Origin: Lachnospiraceae bacterium UBA7027
GTDB taxonomy: Bacteria > Bacillota > Clostridia > Lachnospirales > Lachnospiraceae
Length of the DNA: 13,737 bases
Direction of reading: 5' to 3'
Assembly: GCA_002494135.1 (NCBI GenBank)
Contig: DLBG01000010.1
Location: 1-13,737, forward strand
A program made the position numbers and the translations under genes. The notes under the pieces were generated by a model that made no database searches, was not told the DNA's origin, and worked only from the letters and a program-made list of their open reading frames with translations. Below, piece by piece: positions 5,942 to 13,737 of the stretch (its first letter is position 1; every line of letters starts with the position of its first letter).

Positions 5942-6751
5942 ATGATTGTAACAGCGTTAATGGTTTTGGGTGTTCTCACCGCAGTCGGTGTGGCAATTCC
6001 CTGCCATCTTTACACAGCCTGGTATCATATTCCGGCTTTTCTCGGAATGTGCGTGGGATTCTTTATCCTGTGGGCGGCATTTTATCTGCTTTTCTGCTTA
6101 ATTCTTGCGGCATTCTGTAATATTAAAAAAGTGGAATACGACCCGAATCCGGGGTTTCAGTGGCTTGCAAGAGAGACCATGCAGTATCTTCTCTTTTTCA
6201 GCAACGCATCGGTAAAAGTTGAGGGGATTGAAAAGATTCCGACAGACCAAAAGTGTCTGATTGTGGCGAATCACTTATCCAACTATGATCCGCTTTCCAT
6301 CATGACACATATCCCGTTAAAGCCGCTGATTTTTATTTCCAAGCCCGAGAACTTTAATCTTCCCGTGGCCGGCGGAATCATCCGTAAGGCGGGATTTATG
6401 GCAATCGACAGAGACCATGTCAAGAATGCCATTGTTACGATTAACGCGGCGGCGGATAAAATCAAATCCGGACAGACATCCGTATTCATCTTCCCGGAAG
6501 GGACGAGAAACCGTACCGAAGAAAAGCTTCTCGAGTTTAAAAACGGTGCATTCAAAATCGCCACAAAAGCAAAATGTCCGCTGGTGGTTCTGGCCGTAAA
6601 GAATACCAACAACGTCAAAAAGCGTACACCCTGGAGACATACGAGGATTACTTTAAAGGTAGTGGATGTCATTCCGGCGGATCGGGTAGCAACGATGAAG
6701 ACGGCGGAGCTTTCCGAGGAAGTACGGGAGAAGATTCTCGAAGCACTCTGA
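5942..6751 (+). CDS. plsC: 1-acylglycerol-3-phosphate O-acyltransferase-like (PlsC family)
   Basis: This 269-residue membrane-associated acyltransferase is predicted to add a fatty acyl chain to lysophosphatidic acid, making phosphatidic acid. Two hydrophobic segments open the protein (about 1-20 and 31-58). The LPLAT domain follows with the catalytic H(x4)D motif NHLSNYDP (His111, Asp116), a substrate-binding region MAIDRD (153-158), and FPEGTRNR (184-191). GGAGG at 5931-5935 lies six bases before the ATG. It follows argC by 25 bases and could be read from the argC promoter, although the functions are unrelated. The lipid kinase downstream is a more natural partner. The longer N-terminal membrane portion is common in clostridial homologues. 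Confidence 0.9.
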   Translation: MIVTALMVLGVLTAVGVAIPCHLYTAWYHIPAFLGMCVGFFILWAAFYLLFCLILAAFCNIKKVEYDPNPGFQWLARETMQYLLFFSNASVKVEGIEKIPTDQKCLIVANHLSNYDPLSIMTHIPLKPLIFISKPENFNLPVAGGIIRKAGFMAIDRDHVKNAIVTINAAADKIKSGQTSVFIFPEGTRNRTEEKLLEFKNGAFKIATKAKCPLVVLAVKNTNNVKKRTPWRHTRITLKVVDVIPADRVATMKTAELSEEVREKILEAL

Positions 6752-6762
6752 AGAAAAAACGA

Positions 6763-6782
6763 ATAAGTATGGGGATACTTAT
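6763..6782 (+). other. Small hairpin in front of the lipid kinase ribosome site
   Basis: ATAAGTAT (6763-6770) and ATACTTAT (6775-6782) are perfectly complementary around a GGGG loop and end two bases before the AAGGAGGG ribosome site. The stem is AT-rich and weak and no T-run follows. It may only mark an RNA processing or translation-tuning element, or be chance. Confidence 0.3.
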
Positions 6783-6797
6783 AAAAGGAGGGTTACT

Positions 6798-7652
6798 ATG
6801 AATTACGTACTGTTTAATCATCTTTCGAACAACGGAGCGGGAGAGACCAGAGCGGATGCACTTTATACATCCCTCGGGGTGAAGGCTGACGATCCCGCAT
6901 ATAAGAAAATCGATCTGGTCGGCCTTAATTTAAGCGAATGGATGAAGGACATCACGGCCGATGATCTGATTTATCTGGTTGCCGGCGACGGAACCTTAAA
7001 CCGCATTGCCAACGAGCTTGACGGCGTAGAGATTCCCTGTCCCGTACTGTTAATCTCCGGCGGTACCGGAAACGATTTCTTAAGGGATATCGTGGAGAAC
7101 TATCCGACCGAAGGTTACACCGATATCAGAGAATACATCAAAAACCTTCCCACCATCCGTGTGAACGGCAAAGAGTGCCATTTCTTAAACGGTATCGGCT
7201 ACGGTATCGACGGAATGTGCTGTGAAGTGGCCGATAAGAAGAAGGCCGAAGGCAAGAAAAAAATCGATTACACCGCACTTACCATCAATCTTTTGATGTT
7301 CCATTACAAATGTCCTACCGCTACGGTGGTTTTGGATGATGGCAAAGAAACAACCTATGAAAAAGTCTGGCTTGCTTCCGCAATGAACGGCCGTTATTAC
7401 GGCGGCGGCATGAAGGCAGCTCCCGACCAGGATCGTAAAGGTGACGGTTTAACCTTCTTAATCTGGCACGGATCCGGTAAAATCGGCACACTCGCAGACT
7501 TCCCTTCCATTTTCAAGGGAGAACATGTGAAGAAAAAATCGGTTACCGTGATTCCCGCGAAGAAAATCAAAGTAAAATTTGACATTCCCACGGCTATGCA
7601 GATTGACGGCGAGACAGTACTGAATGTTTCCGAATACGAAGCCTGGAAGTAG
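6798..7652 (+). CDS. Diacylglycerol kinase-family lipid kinase
   Basis: This 284-residue protein of the DAGK catalytic / YegS-BmrU family phosphorylates a lipid hydroxyl with ATP, most plausibly diacylglycerol to phosphatidic acid. Visible motifs are VAGDGTLNRIANEL (62-74; the usual GGDGT has Ala for the first Gly), SGGTGNDF (87-94), YYGGGMKAAPDQDRKGDGL (200-218) and MQIDGE (267-272) near the C-terminus, all in family order. The N-terminus is slightly short and lacks the classic NPxSG loop, having NHLSNNGAG (7-15) in its place. AAGGAGGG lies just upstream of the ATG. With the preceding PlsC-type gene it makes a small phosphatidic-acid module. A strong terminator follows. Exact substrate is not shown by the sequence. 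Confidence 0.88.
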   Translation: MNYVLFNHLSNNGAGETRADALYTSLGVKADDPAYKKIDLVGLNLSEWMKDITADDLIYLVAGDGTLNRIANELDGVEIPCPVLLISGGTGNDFLRDIVENYPTEGYTDIREYIKNLPTIRVNGKECHFLNGIGYGIDGMCCEVADKKKAEGKKKIDYTALTINLLMFHYKCPTATVVLDDGKETTYEKVWLASAMNGRYYGGGMKAAPDQDRKGDGLTFLIWHGSGKIGTLADFPSIFKGEHVKKKSVTVIPAKKIKVKFDIPTAMQIDGETVLNVSEYEAWK

Positions 7653-7680
7653 GATTATTGATAAAAACCTTGCATAATCG

Positions 7681-7710
7681 CAAAAACCGGCTGATATCAG
7701 CCGGTTTTTG
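7681..7710 (+). terminator. Perfect 30-bp palindromic terminator
   Basis: The sequence 7681-7710 is a perfect palindrome: the arm CAAAAACCGGCTGAT is followed directly by its reverse complement. The GC-rich stem (ACCGGCTGA) closes on a tiny loop and the right arm ends in TTTTT, giving a classic terminator for the lipid genes. The left arm begins with five A residues, so it can also act on the other strand. It ends only 33 bases before the cellulase start codon. Confidence 0.9.
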
Positions 7711-7743
7711 TGGAATTATAACGGACATAAAGCAGGAAAAAAC

Positions 7744-10440
7744 ATGAGTGAATTTCGTTCCCAGAATCCATTGAAAGACACGAAAATGATGGTGCTGATC
7801 GGCATTGTTTTTGTCGTGCTTTTCGGACTGATCGGAATCATCATCGCAAAGGGTATAAAACACAAAAACTCACCTGAAGAGAGTTCTTCTTTCGTTCCTG
7901 CCGGCAGTGAAATCATATCCGAGGTCAAACCGGGAGAGGCGACCTTCCCGGAGGGAAACGGGGTAAACGATACGGGCGATTTTTCCCTTTATGCAACCGA
8001 GAGAGAAGGACGGAAAGGGACGGGCGAATACAATTACGGCGAAGCACTTCAGAAGTCCATTCTTTTCTATGAACTGCAGCGTTCCGGTGATCTGCCGGAC
8101 AAGACCCGGTGCAACTGGAGAGGCGATTCCGCCCTGACCGACGGCAGCGATGTCGGCATCGATTTAACCGGCGGTCTTTACGATGCGGGTGACCACGTAA
8201 AATTCAATCTTCCGATGGCCTATACGGCTTCGGTACTGGCATGGAGCTATTACGAAAACAAAGATGCATACACCGAGAGCAAACAGGATGAATATCTGCT
8301 TGGCGTGATTCGCTGGATTGACGACTATCTGATCAAATGTCATTCCGGAAAGGAAGAATTCTATTATCAGGTCGGCAACGGAGGAACGGACCACTCCTGG
8401 TGGGGCCCCTGCGAAGTCATGACAATGGAACGTCCCGCTTACAAAGTGGATGCTTCGAATCCGGGATCTACCGTAACTGCGGAAGCGGCTGCGGCGCTGG
8501 CTTCGGCTTCGGTAATTTTCGCAGATTCCGATGCGGCGTATTCGGCGGAATGCTTAAAGCATGCCAAAGAACTCTACGAATTCTCCGCCAAATACAAGTC
8601 TGATGCCGGCTATACGCAGGCGGCGGGATTCTATGATTCCCACAGCGGATTCTATGATGAACTGTCTTTCGCGGCGACCTGGCTTTATCTTGCAACCAAA
8701 GAAGAAGACTATAAAAAAGATGCGAAGGATTATTTCGCCCAAACAAGCGGCGATTACAAGTGGACCCTTTGCTGGGATGACGTTTCCCTGGGAACGGCCC
8801 TCATCATGGGACGAAAAACCAAAGACCGGAATTATCTGGACTATCTGGAAAACAATCTGGACTATTGGACTACAGGTGTAGGCGGAGAAAAGATTACCTA
8901 TACGCCGAAAGGTCTGGCATGGCTTGATGCCTGGGGTTCTCTTCGTTATGCCTCCACGGCTTCCTTCCTTGCCATTACCTATTCCGAATCCGATGTCTGC
9001 CCGAAGGAAAAAAAGAAAACCTATCACGATTTTGCGGTGGCACAGATCGGATACTGTCTCGGCAGTACCGGATTTTCCTATGAAATCGGTTTCGGTGATT
9101 CCTATCCCGTACATCCGCATCACAGAACCGCACAGGGGTCACCTTCCAATAATTTAAACGATCCCGCCGAGTCCAAACACGTTCTCTGCGGGGCTTTGGT
9201 CGGCGGTCCCGATGCATCCGACGGCTATACCGACGAGGTCGGAAACTATACGGTAAACGAAGTGGCCGATGACTATAACGCCGGCTTTACCGGTGCACTG
9301 GCGGCATTGTACAAAGAGTACGGCGGCGAGACCATCGTAAAATACGGTGCCGTGGAAAACATCGGAGAGGACGAAATCACCGTAGAGGGCTGCATCAATG
9401 TCGAGGGTGATAATTTTATCGAGGTAAAGGCCTATGTTAAGAATCAGTCAGCCTGGCCCGCACGGGCACTGAAGGATGCGAAACTCTGCTATTTTATCGA
9501 TTTGTCCGAATTATACGAAGCGGGCGGCAGCGTGGCGGATCTTTCCCTGCAGATGAATTATTCGCAGGGCGGTTCCGTTTCGGAGGTTCTGCCGTTTGAT
9601 GAGGCAAAGCATATTTATTACGTGCCGGTATCCTTCGGCGATACGGTAATTGCGCCGGGCAGTCAGGATTCCTTCCGGAAAGAAGTGCAGTTCCGCATCA
9701 CATCTTCCGGGGGCTGGAACAATGAAAACGATTATTCATTTGCGGATATAAAAGGAACAAGCGGCAATGCATTCAATCTCTGCCAGCATATGGCCCTGTA
9801 TGAAGGGGATACGCTGATTTACGGTTCCGTTCCGGACGGAAACGGCGATGTAAAAGAGAATCCGAAGAACGATAATCCCGAAGGCGAGAAGCCTTCCGGA
9901 CCGGACAAGCCGGCAGATCCGCCCAAACCGTCTGATCCGCCGAAGCCCGACAATCCGTCCGGGCCGCAGACCGGAGAGGTGAAGGAGGGAGATCTTATCC
10001 TGAATGTTGAAAACCAGTCCAATAAGGGAACGGGTTCCACGGTGGCTTTCAACATCAAGCTGACCAACAATTCGAAGAAGGATATCGACTTATCGGATTT
10101 AACCGTTCAGTATTATTTCTCGGATCCGGATCTTAAGAATTTAAGTTTTTACTGTGATTACGCAAGCGTGGAGGGAAAGCAGTACCGTGCGGTTACGGAA
10201 GCCGTGGAGGGCGTCTTTGAAAAAGGTTCCTCATCGGATTCCACCGCAAGCGTGGTGCTTCGAATCCGCTTAAAGAACAAAGAGGCACTTCAGGCCGGAC
10301 ACACACTGAATCTGCAGATTCGCGTGGCAAGATCCGACTGGGGCAATATGAATTTTGATGATGACTATTCCGCCAAAGGCGCTTACAGGGTTACGGTGGA
10401 GAAGGGCGGCAATCTGGTGCTCGGTACCAGACCCGAGTAG
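7744..10440 (+). CDS. Membrane-anchored GH9 endoglucanase with CBM3c and C-terminal CBM3
   Basis: This is an 898-residue cellulase. In order: a short cytoplasmic N-terminus, one hydrophobic helix (about 16-35) followed by basic KGIKHK with no evident cleavage site, a GH9 catalytic domain (about 96-523), a CBM3c domain (about 533-693), a Pro/Lys/Asp linker (about 698-748) and a final CBM3 domain (about 750-898). GH9 hallmarks are intact: GGLYDAGDHVKFNLP with the two aspartates at 147 and 150, PHHRTAQGS in the C-terminal half, and NEVADDYNAGFTGAL with the acid Glu506. The GH9-CBM3c pairing marks theme-B processive endoglucanases. The helix suggests the enzyme stays tethered to the cell surface. 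ATG 7744 has AGGA six bases upstream; a TTG at 7708 lies within the terminator and is unlikely. Next gene starts nine bases after the stop. Confidence 0.95.
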   Translation: MSEFRSQNPLKDTKMMVLIGIVFVVLFGLIGIIIAKGIKHKNSPEESSSFVPAGSEIISEVKPGEATFPEGNGVNDTGDFSLYATEREGRKGTGEYNYGEALQKSILFYELQRSGDLPDKTRCNWRGDSALTDGSDVGIDLTGGLYDAGDHVKFNLPMAYTASVLAWSYYENKDAYTESKQDEYLLGVIRWIDDYLIKCHSGKEEFYYQVGNGGTDHSWWGPCEVMTMERPAYKVDASNPGSTVTAEAAAALASASVIFADSDAAYSAECLKHAKELYEFSAKYKSDAGYTQAAGFYDSHSGFYDELSFAATWLYLATKEEDYKKDAKDYFAQTSGDYKWTLCWDDVSLGTALIMGRKTKDRNYLDYLENNLDYWTTGVGGEKITYTPKGLAWLDAWGSLRYASTASFLAITYSESDVCPKEKKKTYHDFAVAQIGYCLGSTGFSYEIGFGDSYPVHPHHRTAQGSPSNNLNDPAESKHVLCGALVGGPDASDGYTDEVGNYTVNEVADDYNAGFTGALAALYKEYGGETIVKYGAVENIGEDEITVEGCINVEGDNFIEVKAYVKNQSAWPARALKDAKLCYFIDLSELYEAGGSVADLSLQMNYSQGGSVSEVLPFDEAKHIYYVPVSFGDTVIAPGSQDSFRKEVQFRITSSGGWNNENDYSFADIKGTSGNAFNLCQHMALYEGDTLIYGSVPDGNGDVKENPKNDNPEGEKPSGPDKPADPPKPSDPPKPDNPSGPQTGEVKEGDLILNVENQSNKGTGSTVAFNIKLTNNSKKDIDLSDLTVQYYFSDPDLKNLSFYCDYASVEGKQYRAVTEAVEGVFEKGSSSDSTASVVLRIRLKNKEALQAGHTLNLQIRVARSDWGNMNFDDDYSAKGAYRVTVEKGGNLVLGTRPE

Positions 10441-10449
10441 GAGTTACGG

Positions 10450-12981
10450 ATGAGACAGCAATTCATCAAAATCGGAGTGGGAATCAGCGTGTTTCTTACG
10501 GCGCTTTTTATCAGCAGCGCGATTTTAAACCGCGGTACCACGGATATGACGGTCGATTTATCTCCCGCCACTTATCCAGTGATTTCCTTCCTCTCCGGTG
10601 ATGAGTTATACAATACAACAGTCGGATATGCCAAAGAACGTGACGTTTTGTTAATGAAGGAGAACATCACTCCTCTTGGGGAGAACCGTTCCCTGGCATT
10701 TGAAATCCGCACATATTCCCGGCCGATAGAGAGCATTTCCATGCAGGTCCGTACCAAAAACGGCGAGCGTCTGATTGAAGATACACAAATAAAGCAGATT
10801 GAAAAAAACGGAGATGTGTGGCATGTTTATACCTCTTTAAAGGACCTTCTTTCCAAAAACGAGGAATACGCGCTGACCATCTGTCTTTTCGTTGACGGCA
10901 CTCCTCTTTATTACAATACCCGCGTGGAATGGAAGGAAGAGGTGGATGTGCAGACCTTCCTTGCGTTTGCACATGAATTTACCGACGATTCCTTCGGAGA
11001 GAAGGAACAGTATTCCGAACTGAAAAAATATCTTGAAAGCAGTTCCTCCGGAGACAATTCGGATTTTGCGCATGTTGATATTCACAGCTCCCTTGAGCAG
11101 GTAGCCTGGGGCAACCTGGATGCCAGGCGTGAATCGGACATTGAGACCACGCTGATTACGGCAGAGAATAATATCGCGTCCTTAAATCAGTATTATCTTG
11201 TTCAGGTGGGAAGCGGTTCGAAGGCGGAACACTACCGCGTCAAAGAATTCTTCCGTTTAAAGAAGGGAACGGACCGGATGCATCTTTTAGAGTACGAGCG
11301 CTCCATGAGCAGGCTTGTCTTCGAAGAGGATGAGATTTTCTTCGGCGATACCGTTTATCTCGGAATCGGCGACGAAGACGTGGAAATGAAGGAGAGCGAG
11401 AAGGGCGGTCTGATTGCCTTTACACACGACGGGGTACTCTTTGTGGCAGAGCCGAAGGAGAACCGTTTTGCAAGGGCCTTTTCCTATTACGATAAGGACG
11501 ATTACAACAAACGCCCGATTATGGAAATTCCGAAGGTGAAGATTCTGTCGGTTTCCGAAGACGGACTGGTGAACTTTGCCGTATACGGATATATCCCCCG
11601 CGGTATGCACGAAGGGGAGAACGGATTAACGGTTTATTCGTTCGATTTTACAAGAAATACGCTGGAGGAAAGAGCGTTTCTTTCCTATCGCGGCAGCAGT
11701 GAAATGCTCTGCGCGAACTTAAACAATCTTTTGTTTTTAAATGATTCCGCGGAACTGGTTTTCTTCCTGGACGGCGGCATTCACAAAGTGATGCTCGACG
11801 GAATGGAATATGAAACGCTGGCAGAGAATCTCACACCCGAAAGCTTCTGTGTCAACGAGGACGGGAACTGTGCGGCATGGATTACGAAGAAAGAAGAAAT
11901 CGGGGCTTCCGAGGTTCGGTTCATGGATTTTTCCGATATGCAGTTTGCGGACATTAAGGCGGGTGACGGAGAAGTCATTCTTCCGGAAGGATTCATGAAA
12001 GAAGACCTCGTTTACGGCATTGCCGATAAAGGAGATGTTTCAAAGGATGCCTTCGGTAATATTTTCTTCCCGCGTTATAACGTACGGATCCAGAACCGGT
12101 CCGGCACGGTTTACAAGGACTATGCCAAGGAAGGCGTTTATGTGACGGATCTTGCTTTTACGGACCGGATGGTGACACTGATTCGAAGCAGAAAGAACGA
12201 GGACGGTTCGTTTTCATCAATCGAGGACGATACCATTGTTGATAATTCCGCCGATGAGGAAACGAAGAATCACCTGGAACGCGTGGTAACCGAGAATTAC
12301 GAAACGGTTTCGCAGATTGCACTCTCATCGGAGTTTGATACGAAGAAACTGCAGGTGATGCGGCCGAAAATCAACCTTTACGAAGGAGAAAGAGAAGTAG
12401 CCGTCAAACCTTCCGGCGAAGGAAAATGCTTCTACAGTTTCTCGCGGGGAAAGATTACCGGCGTCTGGGCGGAGGCCGGCGACGCAGTAAGACAGGCATA
12501 TGAGAACAACGGTTTTGTGCTGGATGAACGAAGCGAATACATCTGGCAGAAAACGGAACTTCCTTCAAAGAACCAGATTATGGCGATTCACGAAGCCGGT
12601 ATTCCGGACGGGAGTTCCTCTCTTGCGGTGAGCCTGGAAACCATGATGCAGCTGGAAGGATTCTCCCAGGATGCGGATGCGCCGCTTGCAAACCGGAGTA
12701 CACCGGCGGAAATTCTGAAAAAATACATGGTGGATACGGAAGTTATAAATTTATCCGGCTGCCAGACGGAGATTTTATACTATTACCTCGGCCGGGATAT
12801 TCCGGTACTGGCCTTAACCGGCGAGCAGGGAGGAATTCTTTTGATCGGTTACAACTCTTCGGAGTTCGTGTGGATGAATCCGGAGAAGGGCACGATATAC
12901 AAGGTTTCAAAAGATGAAACCGCCACTTATTTCTCAAACAGGGGAAATTTATTTATTACATATTACAGAACGAAAGAATAG
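10450..12981 (+). CDS. Large exported or anchored protein of unknown function with degenerate C39-like C-terminus
   Basis: I do not recognise this 843-residue protein. One hydrophobic helix (about 8-26) after a short basic start suggests a signal or membrane anchor with the rest outside. Residues about 80-165 look like a beta-rich sandwich. Residues about 320-580 carry repeated beta-strand patterns such as GGLIAFTHDGVLFVAE and DGGIHKVMLDGMEYETLAEN, suggestive of a beta-propeller. Residues about 705-840 resemble a C39-like cysteine peptidase fold (helix SLAVSLETMMQLEG, then GRDIPVLALT, GGILLIGYN, VWMNPEKG). The expected Cys, His and Asp positions appear as Ser, Gly and Asn, so activity is unlikely. 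AGGAG overlaps the cellulase stop, six bases before the ATG, so the two genes form an operon and may act together at the cell surface. Domain assignments are by eye. Confidence 0.8.
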   Translation: MRQQFIKIGVGISVFLTALFISSAILNRGTTDMTVDLSPATYPVISFLSGDELYNTTVGYAKERDVLLMKENITPLGENRSLAFEIRTYSRPIESISMQVRTKNGERLIEDTQIKQIEKNGDVWHVYTSLKDLLSKNEEYALTICLFVDGTPLYYNTRVEWKEEVDVQTFLAFAHEFTDDSFGEKEQYSELKKYLESSSSGDNSDFAHVDIHSSLEQVAWGNLDARRESDIETTLITAENNIASLNQYYLVQVGSGSKAEHYRVKEFFRLKKGTDRMHLLEYERSMSRLVFEEDEIFFGDTVYLGIGDEDVEMKESEKGGLIAFTHDGVLFVAEPKENRFARAFSYYDKDDYNKRPIMEIPKVKILSVSEDGLVNFAVYGYIPRGMHEGENGLTVYSFDFTRNTLEERAFLSYRGSSEMLCANLNNLLFLNDSAELVFFLDGGIHKVMLDGMEYETLAENLTPESFCVNEDGNCAAWITKKEEIGASEVRFMDFSDMQFADIKAGDGEVILPEGFMKEDLVYGIADKGDVSKDAFGNIFFPRYNVRIQNRSGTVYKDYAKEGVYVTDLAFTDRMVTLIRSRKNEDGSFSSIEDDTIVDNSADEETKNHLERVVTENYETVSQIALSSEFDTKKLQVMRPKINLYEGEREVAVKPSGEGKCFYSFSRGKITGVWAEAGDAVRQAYENNGFVLDERSEYIWQKTELPSKNQIMAIHEAGIPDGSSSLAVSLETMMQLEGFSQDADAPLANRSTPAEILKKYMVDTEVINLSGCQTEILYYYLGRDIPVLALTGEQGGILLIGYNSSEFVWMNPEKGTIYKVSKDETATYFSNRGNLFITYYRTKE

Positions 12982-12989
12982 TTCTTAAG

Positions 12990-13016
12990 GCGCGAATACG
13001 GCATATGCCGGTGCGC
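12990..13016 (+). promoter_or_regulatory. Palindrome / hairpin in the pncB leader
   Basis: CGGCATATGCCG at 12999-13010 is a perfect 12-bp palindrome, flanked by GCGC (12990-12993) and GCGC (13013-13016) that can extend the structure. It lies seven bases before the AAAGGAG ribosome site of pncB and has no T-run, so it is more likely an operator or leader structure than a terminator. It does not look like a NiaR or NrtR site that I know. Function is unassigned. Confidence 0.35.
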
Positions 13017-13035
13017 TGCATGAAAGGAGTCACAA

Positions 13036-13737
13036 ATGGATCGAATCATCACAAGCTTACTGGAAACGGATGCCTATAAGTTTTCCATGGGACAGGCAAT
13101 CTACCATCAGTTCAGCGATTTTAAGACAACATGGAGTTTCAAATGCAGAAACGAGGATGTGCATTTTACAAAGGAAATGGTGGATGAAATCAAACGCCAG
13201 CTTCTTCTGTACACCGAGCTTCGCTTCAAGGAAGATGAGCTCGAATATCTGCACGGCATCACCTGGATGAAAGGATCCTACGTGGACTTTTTAAGACTGT
13301 GGAAGCCCAGATACGAGGACTTCACGATTACGACCGATGCGGAATGCGGCCTTTCCATTGAGACAAAGGGCACATGGTTAAATACCTCCATGTATGAGAT
13401 TCCGACCCTTGCCATCGTCAACGAAGTATATTTCCGCATGGCTTACGATTATGACAAACTGATGGACAGCTTCCGCGAGCGTCTGGATGATAAAATCGCC
13501 AAGCTCGAGGCCGGCGAGTATGACCTTTCGGCCTTCTCCGAGTTCGGCATGAGAAGACGTCTTTCCGGCGAAGCGCAGGATCTGGCCGTAAAGAGACTGA
13601 AGGAAGCAAAGCTCGGCAATTCCAAATTCGTCGGAACTTCCAATGTTTATCTGGCAAAGAAGTATGGGATTACGGCAGTCGGAACCATGGCACACGAGTG
13701 GATTATGTGTGTGGGCCAGGGCAATCACAAGCACAAT
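13036..13737 (+). CDS. pncB: Nicotinate phosphoribosyltransferase, 3' end cut off by window edge
   Basis: PncB converts nicotinate and phosphoribosyl pyrophosphate to nicotinate mononucleotide in NAD salvage. The first 234 residues are present and the frame stays open to the last base; the family is usually about 400 residues, so a little over half is visible. Motifs include LLETDAYKFSMGQAIYH (8-24), FGMRRRLS (170-177), and GTSNVYLAKKYGI followed by GTMAHEW (200-222), where His220 corresponds to the histidine phosphorylated in the Salmonella enzyme (His219). AAAGGAG at 13023-13029 lies seven bases before the ATG. It is 54 bases after the preceding gene, with a palindrome between. Nothing suggests damage; truncation is only the end of the supplied sequence. 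Confidence 0.95.
   Translation, partial: MDRIITSLLETDAYKFSMGQAIYHQFSDFKTTWSFKCRNEDVHFTKEMVDEIKRQLLLYTELRFKEDELEYLHGITWMKGSYVDFLRLWKPRYEDFTITTDAECGLSIETKGTWLNTSMYEIPTLAIVNEVYFRMAYDYDKLMDSFRERLDDKIAKLEAGEYDLSAFSEFGMRRRLSGEAQDLAVKRLKEAKLGNSKFVGTSNVYLAKKYGITAVGTMAHEWIMCVGQGNHKHN

Noticed and set aside
7708..7743. TTG start for the cellulase
   Set aside because: It is inside the terminator T-run; ATG 7744 has a spaced AGGA and precedes the membrane helix normally.
8554..9123. Long antisense open frame of 189 codons within the cellulase gene
   Set aside because: It mirrors the strongly coding cellulase frame, has no recognisable domain and no convincing ribosome site; the same applies to other antisense frames in argC, the lipid genes and the 843-residue gene.
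1..13737. CRISPR arrays, tRNA or rRNA genes, insertion sequences
   Set aside because: No regularly spaced repeats, cloverleaf-like sequences or transposase frames were seen on either strand.

Overview
The window looks like a chromosomal segment from a fibre-degrading Clostridia, most likely a Lachnospiraceae of rumen or gut (Butyrivibrio/Roseburia-like). The reasons are strong AGGAGG-type ribosome sites, a clostridial agr locus, a GH9-CBM3 cellulase, and Firmicutes-type lipid genes. This placement is an inference from gene content, because no rRNA or other marker is present.

Region A (1-2007) is AT-rich. It holds a Fic-family protein with a C-terminal winged helix, read rightward, facing a convergent XRE-type regulator, with a shared bidirectional terminator between them. 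Two copies of one regulatory module bracket the pair: paired 9-bp repeats with a 21-bp period, followed by a TATTAT -10 box exactly 44 bp away. One copy (1886-1956) points right into the agr genes. The other (23-93) points left, out of the window.

Region B (2008-4876) is a complete quorum-sensing locus in the order agrD-agrB-agrA-like-agrC-like. It contains a 49-residue signal precursor that has no cysteine, an AgrB processing protease/transporter with its His/Cys pair, a LytTR response regulator and a GHKL sensor kinase. The precursor gene is not part of the usual set of long ORFs, and its stop overlaps the agrB start. Because the precursor carries serines where cysteine is expected, the predicted signal is a cyclic lactone (candidate ring Ser-Thr-Ile-Leu-Tyr) rather than a thiolactone. 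A long hairpin separates agrDB from the two-component genes. The LytTR regulator is the obvious candidate to bind both copies of the promoter module, giving positive feedback on agr plus at least one target to the left.

Region C (4877-7710) appears less AT-rich and is housekeeping: argC (short type 2 form) with its own promoter, then a PlsC-type acyltransferase and a lipid kinase of the diacylglycerol kinase family. A perfect 30-bp palindromic terminator ends it.

Region D (7711-12981) is a two-gene unit: a large membrane-anchored GH9 cellulase (GH9-CBM3c-linker-CBM3) and a tightly spaced 843-residue exported or anchored protein. I do not recognise the second protein, but its C-terminus resembles a C39-like peptidase domain with all expected catalytic positions replaced. 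The window closes inside pncB (nicotinate phosphoribosyltransferase), cut off at the right edge.

The most notable system is the serine-type agr locus with its duplicated, geometry-matched LytTR promoter modules flanking a fic-xre cassette.
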